Source: Paracoccaceae bacterium
GTDB lineage: Bacteria; Pseudomonadota; Alphaproteobacteria; Rhodobacterales; Rhodobacteraceae
Length of the DNA stretch: 64,000 nucleotides
Reading direction: 5' to 3'
NCBI GenBank assembly: GCA_028284705.1
Contig: JANQRE010000038.1
Location: 1-64,000 of the forward strand
Shown here piece after piece: positions 37,426-45,758 of this stretch (positions within the stretch are counted from its first letter, which is position 1; the number at the start of each line of letters is the position of its first letter). The notes below the pieces were generated by a model, which was not told the origin of the DNA, searched no databases, and saw nothing but the letters and a program-made list of their open reading frames with translations. The position numbers were made by a program, and so were the translations under genes.

Positions 37426-38136
37426 ATGTCAGAACTTCTGAAAACCCTCGCAGTGGCCGCGCTTTTGAGCACAGCACCCGCTGCCTTGTTGGCCCAAACG
37501 GCCACCACTGAGGGCGAGGCGAGCACCGAAACCGAAGCCACAACCGATGCCGAAGGCACCCCGGAATCCGATCCTGGCCCTGAACCGGAAACCACGACCG
37601 AGACCGCAACCGAGGAACGTACCGATGGGCTTTCCACCGGAACTGAGTTGGGTCCCCAGGTCGGAGAGACCTACCGCGTCTCGACCCATGGCGATTGGGA
37701 GTTGCGCTGCATCGAAGCCGGTCAGGATGCCGAGGGCAACGACGCCAAAGACCCCTGCCAGCTGTATCAGCTCCTGCAAGACCAGAACGGAAATTCCGTG
37801 GCGGAGATCAATCTCTTCAACCTCGTGGGCGATGAAAACCTCGCCGCGGGTGCCACCATCGTCACGCCCCTTGAGACGCTTCTGACCCGTCAGGTCGTGC
37901 TCTCCGTCGATGGCGGTCGTCCGAAGGCCTACCCCTTCACCTTCTGCACCGAGATCGGCTGTTTCGCCCGCGTCGGCTTCACTGAAGGCGATGTCTCGGC
38001 CTTCCGCCGTGGCAATGCGGCCAAGATCGTGATCGTGCCCGCCCAGGCCCCCGATCAGACGGTTGAGCTGACCATGTCGCTGACAGGTTTCACGGCGGGT
38101 TTCGAAGCCGTGACCAAGGCCACGGCCACCGAATAA
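37426..38136 (+). CDS. Invasion associated locus B (IalB) family exported protein
   Basis: 236 residues. A Sec signal peptide (about 1-23, LLKTLAVAALLSTAPAALLAQ, cleaved after AQ or nearby) is followed by a Thr/Glu-rich low-complexity stretch (about 25-65). The IalB domain follows, with HGDWELRCIEAG, DPCQLYQLL and PFTFCTEIGCFARVGF; four cysteines could form disulphides. The family is periplasmic and widespread in alphaproteobacteria; it was named from Bartonella, and its role in free-living species is unknown. It is preceded by two small-RNA-like terminators. Confidence 0.87.
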   Translation: MSELLKTLAVAALLSTAPAALLAQTATTEGEASTETEATTDAEGTPESDPGPEPETTTETATEERTDGLSTGTELGPQVGETYRVSTHGDWELRCIEAGQDAEGNDAKDPCQLYQLLQDQNGNSVAEINLFNLVGDENLAAGATIVTPLETLLTRQVVLSVDGGRPKAYPFTFCTEIGCFARVGFTEGDVSAFRRGNAAKIVIVPAQAPDQTVELTMSLTGFTAGFEAVTKATATE

Positions 38137-38137
38137 C

Positions 38138-38404
38138 CTAATCCTGAACCCGCGCGCGCCGCCCCCCGCGTCGGCGTGCGTTTGGTGCCTGCTCCAACCC
38201 CGCGCGCAGGGTCGCCGTCATCGGGTGATCCTCCTCACGGCCATAAAGCTCGAGCAAACCCCTGATCCGCTCTTTGGGGTCTTCACCAAGCGGAAAACCC
38301 AATGCCCAGTCAAGAAAGATCGACCGGCATTCAGAGGCCGTGATCCCCTCAATGCGATAGGCTTCGCGGATCAGGCCTTTTGGATCAAGCTGGTCAGCAC
38401 TCAT
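38138..38404 (-). CDS. Small conserved-type hypothetical protein downstream of glnE
   Basis: 88 residues, no domain recognised. It starts MSADQLDPKGLIREAYRIEG and has a body rich in charged helix (FLDWALGFPLGEDPKERI), ending in an Arg-rich tail. It has no signal peptide or membrane segment. It lies 27 nt after glnE on the same strand, so it is probably co-transcribed. Its stop is one base from the ialB stop on the other strand. The amino acid composition is that of a real gene and the start is reasonable, but no function can be read. Confidence 0.65.
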   Translation of the reverse strand: MSADQLDPKGLIREAYRIEGITASECRSIFLDWALGFPLGEDPKERIRGLLELYGREEDHPMTATLRAGLEQAPNARRRGGRRARVQD

Positions 38405-38431
38405 GGGTTCTCAACTCCGGCACAGTGTCTC

Positions 38432-41227
38432 TCAGCCGTTACCATCCAAACTGGCCTGCGCCAGAACAGAATCCACCAGTTTTTCCGCCTGTTCGCGACA
38501 TTTCCGCAATCTCTGCTCCAAAGCATCCTGATCTGCCGCCTCGCAATCGCGCAATACAAGATCACGCCCGCCCTGCCCGACATCGTTCAAATCCAGCGGC
38601 TGGTCGCTCAGAAGTCGGGCCGCATGTTGCAGCCGCCAGAAAAGATCATGGCTCCCGCGCAGCGCCTCGACTTGCTCCGCTGACAACCAACCCAGCTCCG
38701 CGACATGCCCAAGCTGCACTAAGACCTCCCGCGCCTGCCCACCGGCCACCACCGTCGCGGCTTGCGCCATAAGTTCGATATCCTTCTGTCCCCCAGGCCC
38801 GTCCTTCGTCTCCCAGACGCCACCCAACCGCCCCGCCTCACGCAGCCGCGTGCGCATCTCCTGCGTCTCTTTCAGAACCTGCGTCGCCTCGCGCGGATCG
38901 CCCAAAACCTCCCGCCGCACCGCCTCGATCCGCTCTGCCAGCGTCATGGCCCCGGCCACCACCCGAGCACGGGTCAGCGCCAGATGCTCCCAGACCCAGG
39001 CTTGGGTTTTCTGATAGCTCTCAAAACTCGACAGTGACGTCGCCACGGGCCCCGCCCGGCCCGAAGGTCTCAGCCGCATATCGACCTCATAGAGTTTGCC
39101 CTCCGCCGTGGGAGCGGTCAGCGCGGTGATGAAGGTCTGGGTGAACCGCGCAAAATAAGGCGTGACCATCAGGGGGCGCCGGCCCTCCGAGCTCTCCACC
39201 CCATCGGCATCATAGATGATGATCAGATCGAGATCGGAACTGGCGCTGAGCCGCCCGGCCCCGAGCGAGCCCATCGCCAGCAGCGCCGCGCCATGGCCCG
39301 GCGGGTCACCATGTTTGGAGGCAAATTGCGCCACCACCACCGGCAGCAGCCCCTGCAGCACCGCTTCGGCCAGTTCGGCATATTGCGCCCCCGCCTCATC
39401 CGGCGAGATCAGCCCGCGCAAATGATGCACGCCAATCCGGAAATGCCACTCCTTCTGCCAGCGCCGCGCCGCATCAAGCTGCGCCTCATAATCGCCGGTG
39501 CGGGCCATCTCGGCGCTCAACTCTGCGGCCAGCCCGGCAACCCCCGGCCATTCGGTGAAGAAATCCCCGCCGATCACCGCATCAAACACTTTCGAGTTGC
39601 GCGACAGGTAGCCCGCGAGCGCGGGCGATGTGGCGCAGATATCGGCGATCAACTGGCTCAAGGACGGGTTCGCTTCGAACATTGAGAATAGCTGCACGCC
39701 CGCGGGCAATCCACTGATGAAACGCTCGAATTGATGCAGCGCGTCCTCGGGGTCCGCCGCACCGCGGAGCCGCTCCAGAATCTCTGGGAAGAGCCTGCGG
39801 AAAATCTCACGCGACCGGCTGGACCGAAGCGCCGGAAAGCTGCGCCATTTTTCCAGATGGGTCTCCACCTCCGGTCGAGCCTCACCGGACTGAGGCTGAT
39901 CCGGCGCAAAGAAGGCTTCCGTCAGATGCGCCACAGTGCTCAACCGCTCGGTTACATCATCGCGCCACGCCCCCACATCGTCGCGCCCCAGAAACTGCAC
40001 CAACCGCTGAAAGCCTTCCTCGGTTTTCGGCAGATGATGGGTCTGCGCATCCGCGATCATCTGCAACCGGTGCTCCACGCGCCGGTGCTCCACATAAGCC
40101 GCCTGCAACGTGTCGCGCACCGGCGCTTCGACCCATCCTGCCTCCACCAACCGGTCCAGCCCATCCAAAGTCCCACGTACCCGCAGGGCCGGATCGCGAC
40201 CGCCTGCAATGATCTGCCGTGTCTGCGTGAAAAACTCGATCTCGCGGATGCCACCCGCGCCGAGCTTCATATCGTGCCCCGCAAGCTCGAACTTGCCGCC
40301 CAGACCCTTGTGATCGCGAATGCGCAACCGCATGTCATGGGCATCCTGGATCGCCGCAAAATCCAGATGCCGCCGCCAGATAAACGGCGACAAACGCTCC
40401 AGAAACGCCTCGCCCGCGGCGAGATCGCCCGCCGCTGCCCGGGCCTTGATGAAGGCCGCCCGCTCCCATGTGCGACCCACGCTCTCATAATACCGCTCCG
40501 CCGCCTCCATCGCGATGATCACCGGAGTCACCGAAGCATCGGGCCTCAGCCGCAGATCGGTGCGAAACACATAGCCATCTTCGGTATTGTCCGACATCAA
40601 CGCCATCAATCGGCGGATGATCTTCACGAAGCCGGACCGGATATCCATGTAATCCCCGGGCTCGTACCGGCTTTCATCGAACAGACAGATCAGATCGATA
40701 TCGGAGGAGTAATTCAGCTCCCCCGCCCCCATCTTGCCCATGGCGAGCACCGATATGCCGCCCGCAGCCTCCATATCCGCATCGCTCAGCGCAGGGAGCT
40801 TGCCGCGCTCATATTCTACGCGCAAAAGCGCCCGAAGCCCCGCATCCACGGCACTATCCGCGAACTCGGTCAACGTGCCCGTCACCGCTTCCAGCGGCCA
40901 GATCTCGGCGATATCGGCAAGTGCGGTCAAGAGCGCGATCTGCGCCTTGGCGTGCCGCAAGCTACGTTTCAACTCCCCCGGACTGTCCGCAGCAGACACT
41001 CGGTCCAGCACGCCCGCACGGAGCGCCTCGGGTGTCGTGGTCTCAAAAAGCCGCAGCCAATCGCCCTGCTTTTCGATCAGCCCAGCCAGATAAGGCGAAC
41101 ACCCTGCGACACCTGCCAAGAGCTCGCGAAACGGCTCGGACACATCGCAAAACGCCTCGCGCACACCATCCGCCATCTCCGGCTGATGCGGGATCGGCAC
41201 GCGTTTGATCTGGTCCGAAAAGCTCAT
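38432..41227 (-). CDS. glnE: Bifunctional glutamine synthetase adenylyltransferase / deadenylase
   Basis: 931 residues, the usual length. It adds and removes AMP on glutamine synthetase in response to PII and glutamine. Two nucleotidyltransferase domains are visible, with G-x(n)-D-x-D sites ELNYSSDIDLICLFDE in the first and LSASSDLDLIIIYDAD in the second. Each is followed by its helical domain, and the C-terminal part ends LVDSVLAQASLDGNG. ATG 41227 gives MSFSDQIKRVPIPH; the longer open frame upstream is opposite the YbaK-like gene. It is divergent from that gene across 81 nt. Confidence 0.93.
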   Translation of the reverse strand: MSFSDQIKRVPIPHQPEMADGVREAFCDVSEPFRELLAGVAGCSPYLAGLIEKQGDWLRLFETTTPEALRAGVLDRVSAADSPGELKRSLRHAKAQIALLTALADIAEIWPLEAVTGTLTEFADSAVDAGLRALLRVEYERGKLPALSDADMEAAGGISVLAMGKMGAGELNYSSDIDLICLFDESRYEPGDYMDIRSGFVKIIRRLMALMSDNTEDGYVFRTDLRLRPDASVTPVIIAMEAAERYYESVGRTWERAAFIKARAAAGDLAAGEAFLERLSPFIWRRHLDFAAIQDAHDMRLRIRDHKGLGGKFELAGHDMKLGAGGIREIEFFTQTRQIIAGGRDPALRVRGTLDGLDRLVEAGWVEAPVRDTLQAAYVEHRRVEHRLQMIADAQTHHLPKTEEGFQRLVQFLGRDDVGAWRDDVTERLSTVAHLTEAFFAPDQPQSGEARPEVETHLEKWRSFPALRSSRSREIFRRLFPEILERLRGAADPEDALHQFERFISGLPAGVQLFSMFEANPSLSQLIADICATSPALAGYLSRNSKVFDAVIGGDFFTEWPGVAGLAAELSAEMARTGDYEAQLDAARRWQKEWHFRIGVHHLRGLISPDEAGAQYAELAEAVLQGLLPVVVAQFASKHGDPPGHGAALLAMGSLGAGRLSASSDLDLIIIYDADGVESSEGRRPLMVTPYFARFTQTFITALTAPTAEGKLYEVDMRLRPSGRAGPVATSLSSFESYQKTQAWVWEHLALTRARVVAGAMTLAERIEAVRREVLGDPREATQVLKETQEMRTRLREAGRLGGVWETKDGPGGQKDIELMAQAATVVAGGQAREVLVQLGHVAELGWLSAEQVEALRGSHDLFWRLQHAARLLSDQPLDLNDVGQGGRDLVLRDCEAADQDALEQRLRKCREQAEKLVDSVLAQASLDGNG

Positions 41228-41308
41228 CTCCCGCGCAGGATGTGGCGGGGCGACGGGAGGGTCAACCGGCACTTGCACGGCACGGCCATTTCCGCTTCTC
41301 TCCGCCCC

Positions 41309-41779
41309 ATGAGCAAGAGTTTGAAACGGGTGCGCGCCGCGCTTGAGGCCGCCAATATCGCGGTCGAGATCGTCGAGACCGGCGCTGATACCCGCACCGC
41401 ACAGCAGGCGGCGGATGTGGCGGGCTGTCACCTCGACCAGATCGCGAAATCGATCATTTTCCGAGGCTTGGACAGCGATCAAGCGATCCTGTTTCTCACA
41501 GCGGGTGGCAATCGCGTGGACGATGCCAAGGCCAGCGCCGTCGCGGGCGAGCCGCTCGGCAAGGCCGATGCCGCGCTGATCCGCGCGCAAACCGGCTTTG
41601 CCATCGGTGGGGTCGCGCCGGTGGGGCACCTGAACCCGATCCGCGCCTTTTGCGATCCGCGGCTCACCGAGTTCGACGTGGTCTGGGCCGCCGCGGGCAC
41701 CCCGCAGCACATCTTCGCCATCGCGCCAGACCAGTTGCTCGCCCTGTCCGGCGCGCAGACCGCCGATTTCACCGCTTAG
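41309..41779 (+). CDS. YbaK/ProX-type aminoacyl-tRNA deacylase
   Basis: 156 residues. The YbaK fold is marked by CHLDQIAKSIIFRG (conserved Lys), LFLTAGGNRVDDAKA and FAIGGVAPVGHLNPIRAFCD (GGV-P-G loop). Family members hydrolyse mischarged tRNAs, such as Cys-tRNA(Pro) or Ala-tRNA(Pro). This subgroup may be the YbaK-like free-standing type; the exact tRNA is not fixed. ATG 41309 gives MSKSLKRVRAALEAANI. Its 3' end overlaps lpxB on the other strand by 11 nt. Confidence 0.85.
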   Translation: MSKSLKRVRAALEAANIAVEIVETGADTRTAQQAADVAGCHLDQIAKSIIFRGLDSDQAILFLTAGGNRVDDAKASAVAGEPLGKADAALIRAQTGFAIGGVAPVGHLNPIRAFCDPRLTEFDVVWAAAGTPQHIFAIAPDQLLALSGAQTADFTA

Positions 41780-42911
41780 CGAGAAACTCCAGAACCGAGC
41801 GCGCCGCCCGCAGGCCAGGGTCCTCACCGCCACGCCCGAGCCTGCGCATCGTCACCGAGGCCGCAGAGCTTTGTTCCTCCCGCGCGCCCTCATCCTCCAG
41901 AATCGCAATCAGCGCATCGGCGATCGCGTCGGGCTTGCAGTCGGGGCCAAGATATTCCGGCACATACCGCGTCTGGCTCACCAGATTGACCAGCGTCACC
42001 GTATCGATCAGCAATTTGCGCTTCATGATGAGCCGCGTCAGCCAGTTCATGTCATAAGCGATCACCATCGGCGTGTCCGCCGCCGCCAGTTCCAGCGACA
42101 CCGTGCCCGAGGCCGCCAGCGCCACATCCGCCGCCGCGAACGCTGCCCGTTTGGCGTCTGGGTCATCCACAATGACCTCCGGTGCGCCGGGCCAGTCCTT
42201 CACAAACCCTTGCACCTGCTCAGCAATCGCGCCCACGCTCGGCACCACGACCCGGGCATTCGGATAGGTGGCCACGACCTGCTTCAACGCGGCCCCGAAA
42301 ATCGGCGCGAGCCGGGTCACTTCGCTCCTGCGCGAGCCCGGTAGGGTCAGGATCAAGGGCCCCTCTCCGCGCGCCGCCTTAAACGCCGCGACCTCCTCGG
42401 CTGAGGCCTGCGGTTCGGCCACAATCGGGTGGCCCACGAAATCGCAGGACATGCCCGCGCGGGTCATATGCTCGGGTTCAAAGGGAAAGAGCGCCAGCAC
42501 ATGTTCGATCACATGCGCCATTTTCTCGGCGCGCTCCGGACGCCAGGCCCAGACAGTTGGCGCCACATAGTGGATCGTCGGAATATCCGCCGCCGCTTTC
42601 ACCTTGCGCGCCACGCGCAGGCAGAAATCCTGGCTGTCGATGGTGATGAGCGCATCGGGCCGCTCGGCCAGCACATGCGCCGCAGCCTCGTCCCGGCGTC
42701 GAAAGAGTTTGGGCAGTTTCGGCAGCACTTCCAGCAGCCCCATGACCGATAATTCCTGCATCGGAAAAAGGCTCTCCAGCCCCTCCGCGGTCATTTTCGC
42801 GCCCCCGATCCCGACGAACTCCACGTCTGGCGCCAACTCTTTCAGCCCCGCCATCAGTGCGGCGCCCAAGGCGTCGCCCGAGGGTTCACCCGCGATCAGG
42901 TAAATCTTCAC
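41769..42911 (-). CDS. lpxB: Lipid-A-disaccharide synthase
   Basis: 380 residues. It joins UDP-diacylglucosamine and lipid X to form the lipid A disaccharide at the inner-membrane face. Signatures: IYLIAGEPSGDALGAALM (about 3-20), FVGIGGAKM, HYVAPTVWAWRPERA and LPGSRRSEVTRLAPIF. It is last in the envelope cluster; its ATG overlaps the lpxI stop by 4 nt. Confidence 0.96.
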   Translation of the reverse strand: MKIYLIAGEPSGDALGAALMAGLKELAPDVEFVGIGGAKMTAEGLESLFPMQELSVMGLLEVLPKLPKLFRRRDEAAAHVLAERPDALITIDSQDFCLRVARKVKAAADIPTIHYVAPTVWAWRPERAEKMAHVIEHVLALFPFEPEHMTRAGMSCDFVGHPIVAEPQASAEEVAAFKAARGEGPLILTLPGSRRSEVTRLAPIFGAALKQVVATYPNARVVVPSVGAIAEQVQGFVKDWPGAPEVIVDDPDAKRAAFAAADVALAASGTVSLELAAADTPMVIAYDMNWLTRLIMKRKLLIDTVTLVNLVSQTRYVPEYLGPDCKPDAIADALIAILEDEGAREEQSSAASVTMRRLGRGGEDPGLRAARSVLEFLAKR

Positions 42912-43843
42912 GCCATGACCCAGAAAATCATGTCATGGGCATCCGCCAACTCGATGCAGCGCGCCTGATCCAGCACCATCACCTCGCCCGCTTCGATGAC
43001 GATGCCGTCCAGCCCGACCATGGCAGCCTGCAGCACCGTCGCAGGCCCAATCGTCGGCACATCGACGCGCATGTCCTGACCCGGTTTCGCCGCTTTCACC
43101 AGCAAGCCGCCCTTTGGCAGGTCCGGGTCGCGCACGAAGCCTATCTCGCTCGTGGCGGAACCTGTTCCGCTCAGCCAATCGGCTGCCAAGCCAATAGGAT
43201 CATCCCACCCGGCCTCGTTTTCCAACATTTTCTGCCCGAGCCCTTTCGGCGCTACCATCAGGCTGCGCATCATTTTGTCCGTGCCGCCCATCGCTTCGAT
43301 GGCCAAGGCCTGCCCGCCCTTCACGATACACGCCTGTCCCACATCAATCGCGGCCATCGCTGCGATGATCTCAACGCCGCGTGCAGCATCCTTTTCGTCT
43401 CTTTCAGTCGGTTGGCGTGTACTGAGTACGCCGGGAGAGGCCAACAGGTCCGGCGCGATATCCTGCGCCGCCTTCACTGCGATGCCCTCTTCCTCGAAAA
43501 ACCCAAGGACCAGCCGCAGCGCTGCATCATCGCCCGCCTGCAAGGCCGCCATCATGCGCGGCACCAAGGGCATGGTTTCTGTATCAATCGCCGAGGGATC
43601 GAGTTTCGGACGTGCGACGCGCCCTGCCAGACAGACCTCCGTCACTCCATGGGATTTCAATTCAGCAATGAAGGAGCCAAGCGTCTCCACCCGAAACCTC
43701 GTGATCGGACGATCCTTACGGGCACGATCTGAACTCGGATGCCCCTCCATCTCGCAATAGCGAAACGCCACACCTTGCTCATCCAACCGCCGCACCAGAA
43801 GCTCCGGCAAAGCGCCCTCACCGGCAATCAGAGCGAGCGTCAT
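42908..43843 (-). CDS. lpxI: UDP-2,3-diacylglucosamine pyrophosphatase LpxI
   Basis: 311 residues. LpxI replaces LpxH in alphaproteobacteria and makes lipid X from UDP-diacylglucosamine. The start LALIAGEGALPELLVRRL, KSHGVTEVCLAGRVARPK and the C-terminal MRVDVPTIGPATV block match the family (formerly DUF1009). Its place between lpxA and lpxB is the standard alphaproteobacterial order. It overlaps both neighbours by 4 nt. Confidence 0.94.
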   Translation of the reverse strand: MTLALIAGEGALPELLVRRLDEQGVAFRYCEMEGHPSSDRARKDRPITRFRVETLGSFIAELKSHGVTEVCLAGRVARPKLDPSAIDTETMPLVPRMMAALQAGDDAALRLVLGFFEEEGIAVKAAQDIAPDLLASPGVLSTRQPTERDEKDAARGVEIIAAMAAIDVGQACIVKGGQALAIEAMGGTDKMMRSLMVAPKGLGQKMLENEAGWDDPIGLAADWLSGTGSATSEIGFVRDPDLPKGGLLVKAAKPGQDMRVDVPTIGPATVLQAAMVGLDGIVIEAGEVMVLDQARCIELADAHDMIFWVMA

Positions 43844-44625
43844 TTCGGCGTCAGGAACGAGCGGTCACTCGCGCCCAGAATGAAATCCACGACCTCGCGC
43901 ACATACGCGCTATCGGCCTCTTCGGAGAGTCGCTGCGCCCGGTCCTGAAACGCGCCATCGCCCTGGCGCAACATCTGATAGGCGGCCCTGAGCGCGGTGA
44001 TATCGGCCCGCGCCACACCGGCACGTTTGAGCCCCACATAATTGAGCCCATCCAGATCGCCCCGGGGCGCCTGCACCAGGCCATAAGGGATCACATCATT
44101 GGTCACCATCGTCACCGCACCGATGATCGCGCCGCGCCCGATGCGCACAAACTGGTGGATGCCAGACAGCCCGCCGATGATCACCTTGTCCTCGATGATG
44201 CAGTGACCCGCCAGTGCCGCCTGATTGGCCATGATCACCTCATTGCCGACCTGGGCGTCATGGCCCACATGGGCACCCGTCATGAAGAGGCAATCATCGC
44301 CCACTTTCGTCAGCCCGCCGCCACCCTTGGTGCCGGTATTCATCGTCACACCTTCACGGATGCGGTTGCGTTTGCCGATGATAAGCTGGGTCTCTTCGCC
44401 ACCGAATTTCAAATCCTGCGGGATCTCGCCAATGACCGCGAAGGGGAAGATCACGGTGTCTTCGCCGATCTCGGTATCGCCGGTGACAACCGCATGGGAT
44501 TTCAGTTCAACCCCGTCATGCAATTGCACTTTCGCGCCGACCTGACAGAACGGGCCGATCCGGACACGGTCACCAAGTTGCGCCCCCTCCTCAATGATTG
44601 CAGAGGGGTGAATGTCCGCGGCCAT
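43840..44625 (-). CDS. lpxA: UDP-N-acetylglucosamine O-acyltransferase
   Basis: 261 residues. It is the first committed step of lipid A synthesis. The left-handed β-helix hexapeptide repeats run from about 5 to 190. The catalytic His is in FMTGAHVGHDAQVGN, and LVQAPRGDLDGLNYVGLKR leads into the C-terminal helical domain. Its ATG is 3 nt after the fabZ stop. Confidence 0.96.
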   Translation of the reverse strand: MAADIHPSAIIEEGAQLGDRVRIGPFCQVGAKVQLHDGVELKSHAVVTGDTEIGEDTVIFPFAVIGEIPQDLKFGGEETQLIIGKRNRIREGVTMNTGTKGGGGLTKVGDDCLFMTGAHVGHDAQVGNEVIMANQAALAGHCIIEDKVIIGGLSGIHQFVRIGRGAIIGAVTMVTNDVIPYGLVQAPRGDLDGLNYVGLKRAGVARADITALRAAYQMLRQGDGAFQDRAQRLSEEADSAYVREVVDFILGASDRSFLTPK

Positions 44626-44628
44626 GGC

Positions 44629-45087
44629 CTACTCCTTGGGCATATCCATCATCGCGGTGAACTCGGCTTCCGCGGCCATCTCGCCATCGACCGTGCCGAC
44701 ACCTTTGAACTTCCAGACCTTACCACCCGGTTTGCCGCGGGTGACAGTCACGGAAAGTTTCAGAACATCACCGGGCACCACCTTGCGGCGAAATTTGCAG
44801 CCGTCGATGCCCATGAAATAGACCAGCAATTCCTTGTCCACCATGTCCATGGTGACACCCACCATCACCGCTGCGGTCTGTGCCATCGCTTCGATGATCG
44901 TCACTCCGGGCATGATCGGGGTTGAGGGAAAATGGCCCTGAAAATGCGGCTCGTTATAGGTGACATTCTTGATGCCAACCGCACTTGTGCCCGCGACGAT
45001 TTCCTCGACCTTGTCGATCAAGAGGAACGGGTAGCGATGGGGGATCAGACGCTTGATCAGGTCGATATCGGCAGTGTCTCGGGTCAT
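44629..45087 (-). CDS. fabZ: 3-hydroxyacyl-[acyl-carrier-protein] dehydratase
   Basis: 152 residues. It dehydrates 3-hydroxyacyl-ACP in fatty acid elongation and controls the supply of hydroxyacyl chains for lipid A. The hot-dog fold active site is [18 protein letters not shown] (catalytic His) with Glu in [24 protein letters not shown] is the N-terminal signature. It lies between ompH and lpxA in the minus-strand envelope run. Confidence 0.96.
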   Translation of the reverse strand: MTRDTADIDLIKRLIPHRYPFLLIDKVEEIVAGTSAVGIKNVTYNEPHFQGHFPSTPIMPGVTIIEAMAQTAAVMVGVTMDMVDKELLVYFMGIDGCKFRRKVVPGDVLKLSVTVTRGKPGGKVWKFKGVGTVDGEMAAEAEFTAMMDMPKE

Positions 45088-45154
45088 GCGGGCCTCTGAA
45101 TTGTCCTCTCGTCACATGGTGCTAGCAGTGCGGGAATACCGGCACAAGCGCACG

Positions 45155-45754
45155 TCATTCGTCCGGTTGAGATTGTTCTTCGGTTTCCGCACCTTCCGGT
45201 CGCGGCTGTGGCGTGGGACCCGGATCATCCGGCAACGGCGCCTCCCCGATCTCCGCATTCACGCGCGCAATCGCCTCGTCGGTGATATCGATATTGCGCA
45301 CCGAGAAGATCACCGCGCTGTTGTCAATAATGGCGAAAGCACCGGTCTCTTCGACCAGTTGAAACAGAACCGGAAAGGCCAGTTCGAAAAACCGTGCGCG
45401 TTCTCGATCTGCGCGTCGTTGAATATCGCTGGCCTTGCGTTCCTGCGCCTGACGGATGCCGGTGACACGCGCGTCAAACTCTTCCGCCAGCTTGCGGAAT
45501 TCCTCCGGCTCCATATCCGCGCGCTGATCGGTCAGCCGCTGCTCTTCTTCAACGAGCGCGGTCTCAATCCGGCGGTTCTCGTTTGAAAGGACAGTCGATG
45601 CTTCCGCAAGATCGCGCTGCACCCGCTGCCCGAAAGCGGAGGCGACATACAGCCGGTCTTGATCGAGCGTCAAAACCGGGCTCAGTTGCTGCGCCTGCGC
45701 CGTGCCGACACCCGCCAAAACCGCGCCAATTACCAGAGGCGCATACCATCGCAT
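45155..45754 (-). CDS. OmpH/Skp-family periplasmic chaperone
   Basis: 199 residues. A signal peptide (about 1-21, PLVIGAVLAGVGTAQAQ) precedes a helical coiled-coil body (about 45-150) of the Skp type, with SNENRRIETALVEEEQRL and similar. The C-terminal 28 residues are Pro/Glu-rich. Skp proteins hold unfolded outer-membrane proteins for delivery to BamA, and the gene directly follows bamA (4-nt gap). It lies where lpxD sits in the E. coli order. Confidence 0.88.
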   Translation of the reverse strand: MRWYAPLVIGAVLAGVGTAQAQQLSPVLTLDQDRLYVASAFGQRVQRDLAEASTVLSNENRRIETALVEEEQRLTDQRADMEPEEFRKLAEEFDARVTGIRQAQERKASDIQRRADRERARFFELAFPVLFQLVEETGAFAIIDNSAVIFSVRNIDITDEAIARVNAEIGEAPLPDDPGPTPQPRPEGAETEEQSQPDE

Positions 45755-45758
45755 AGGC

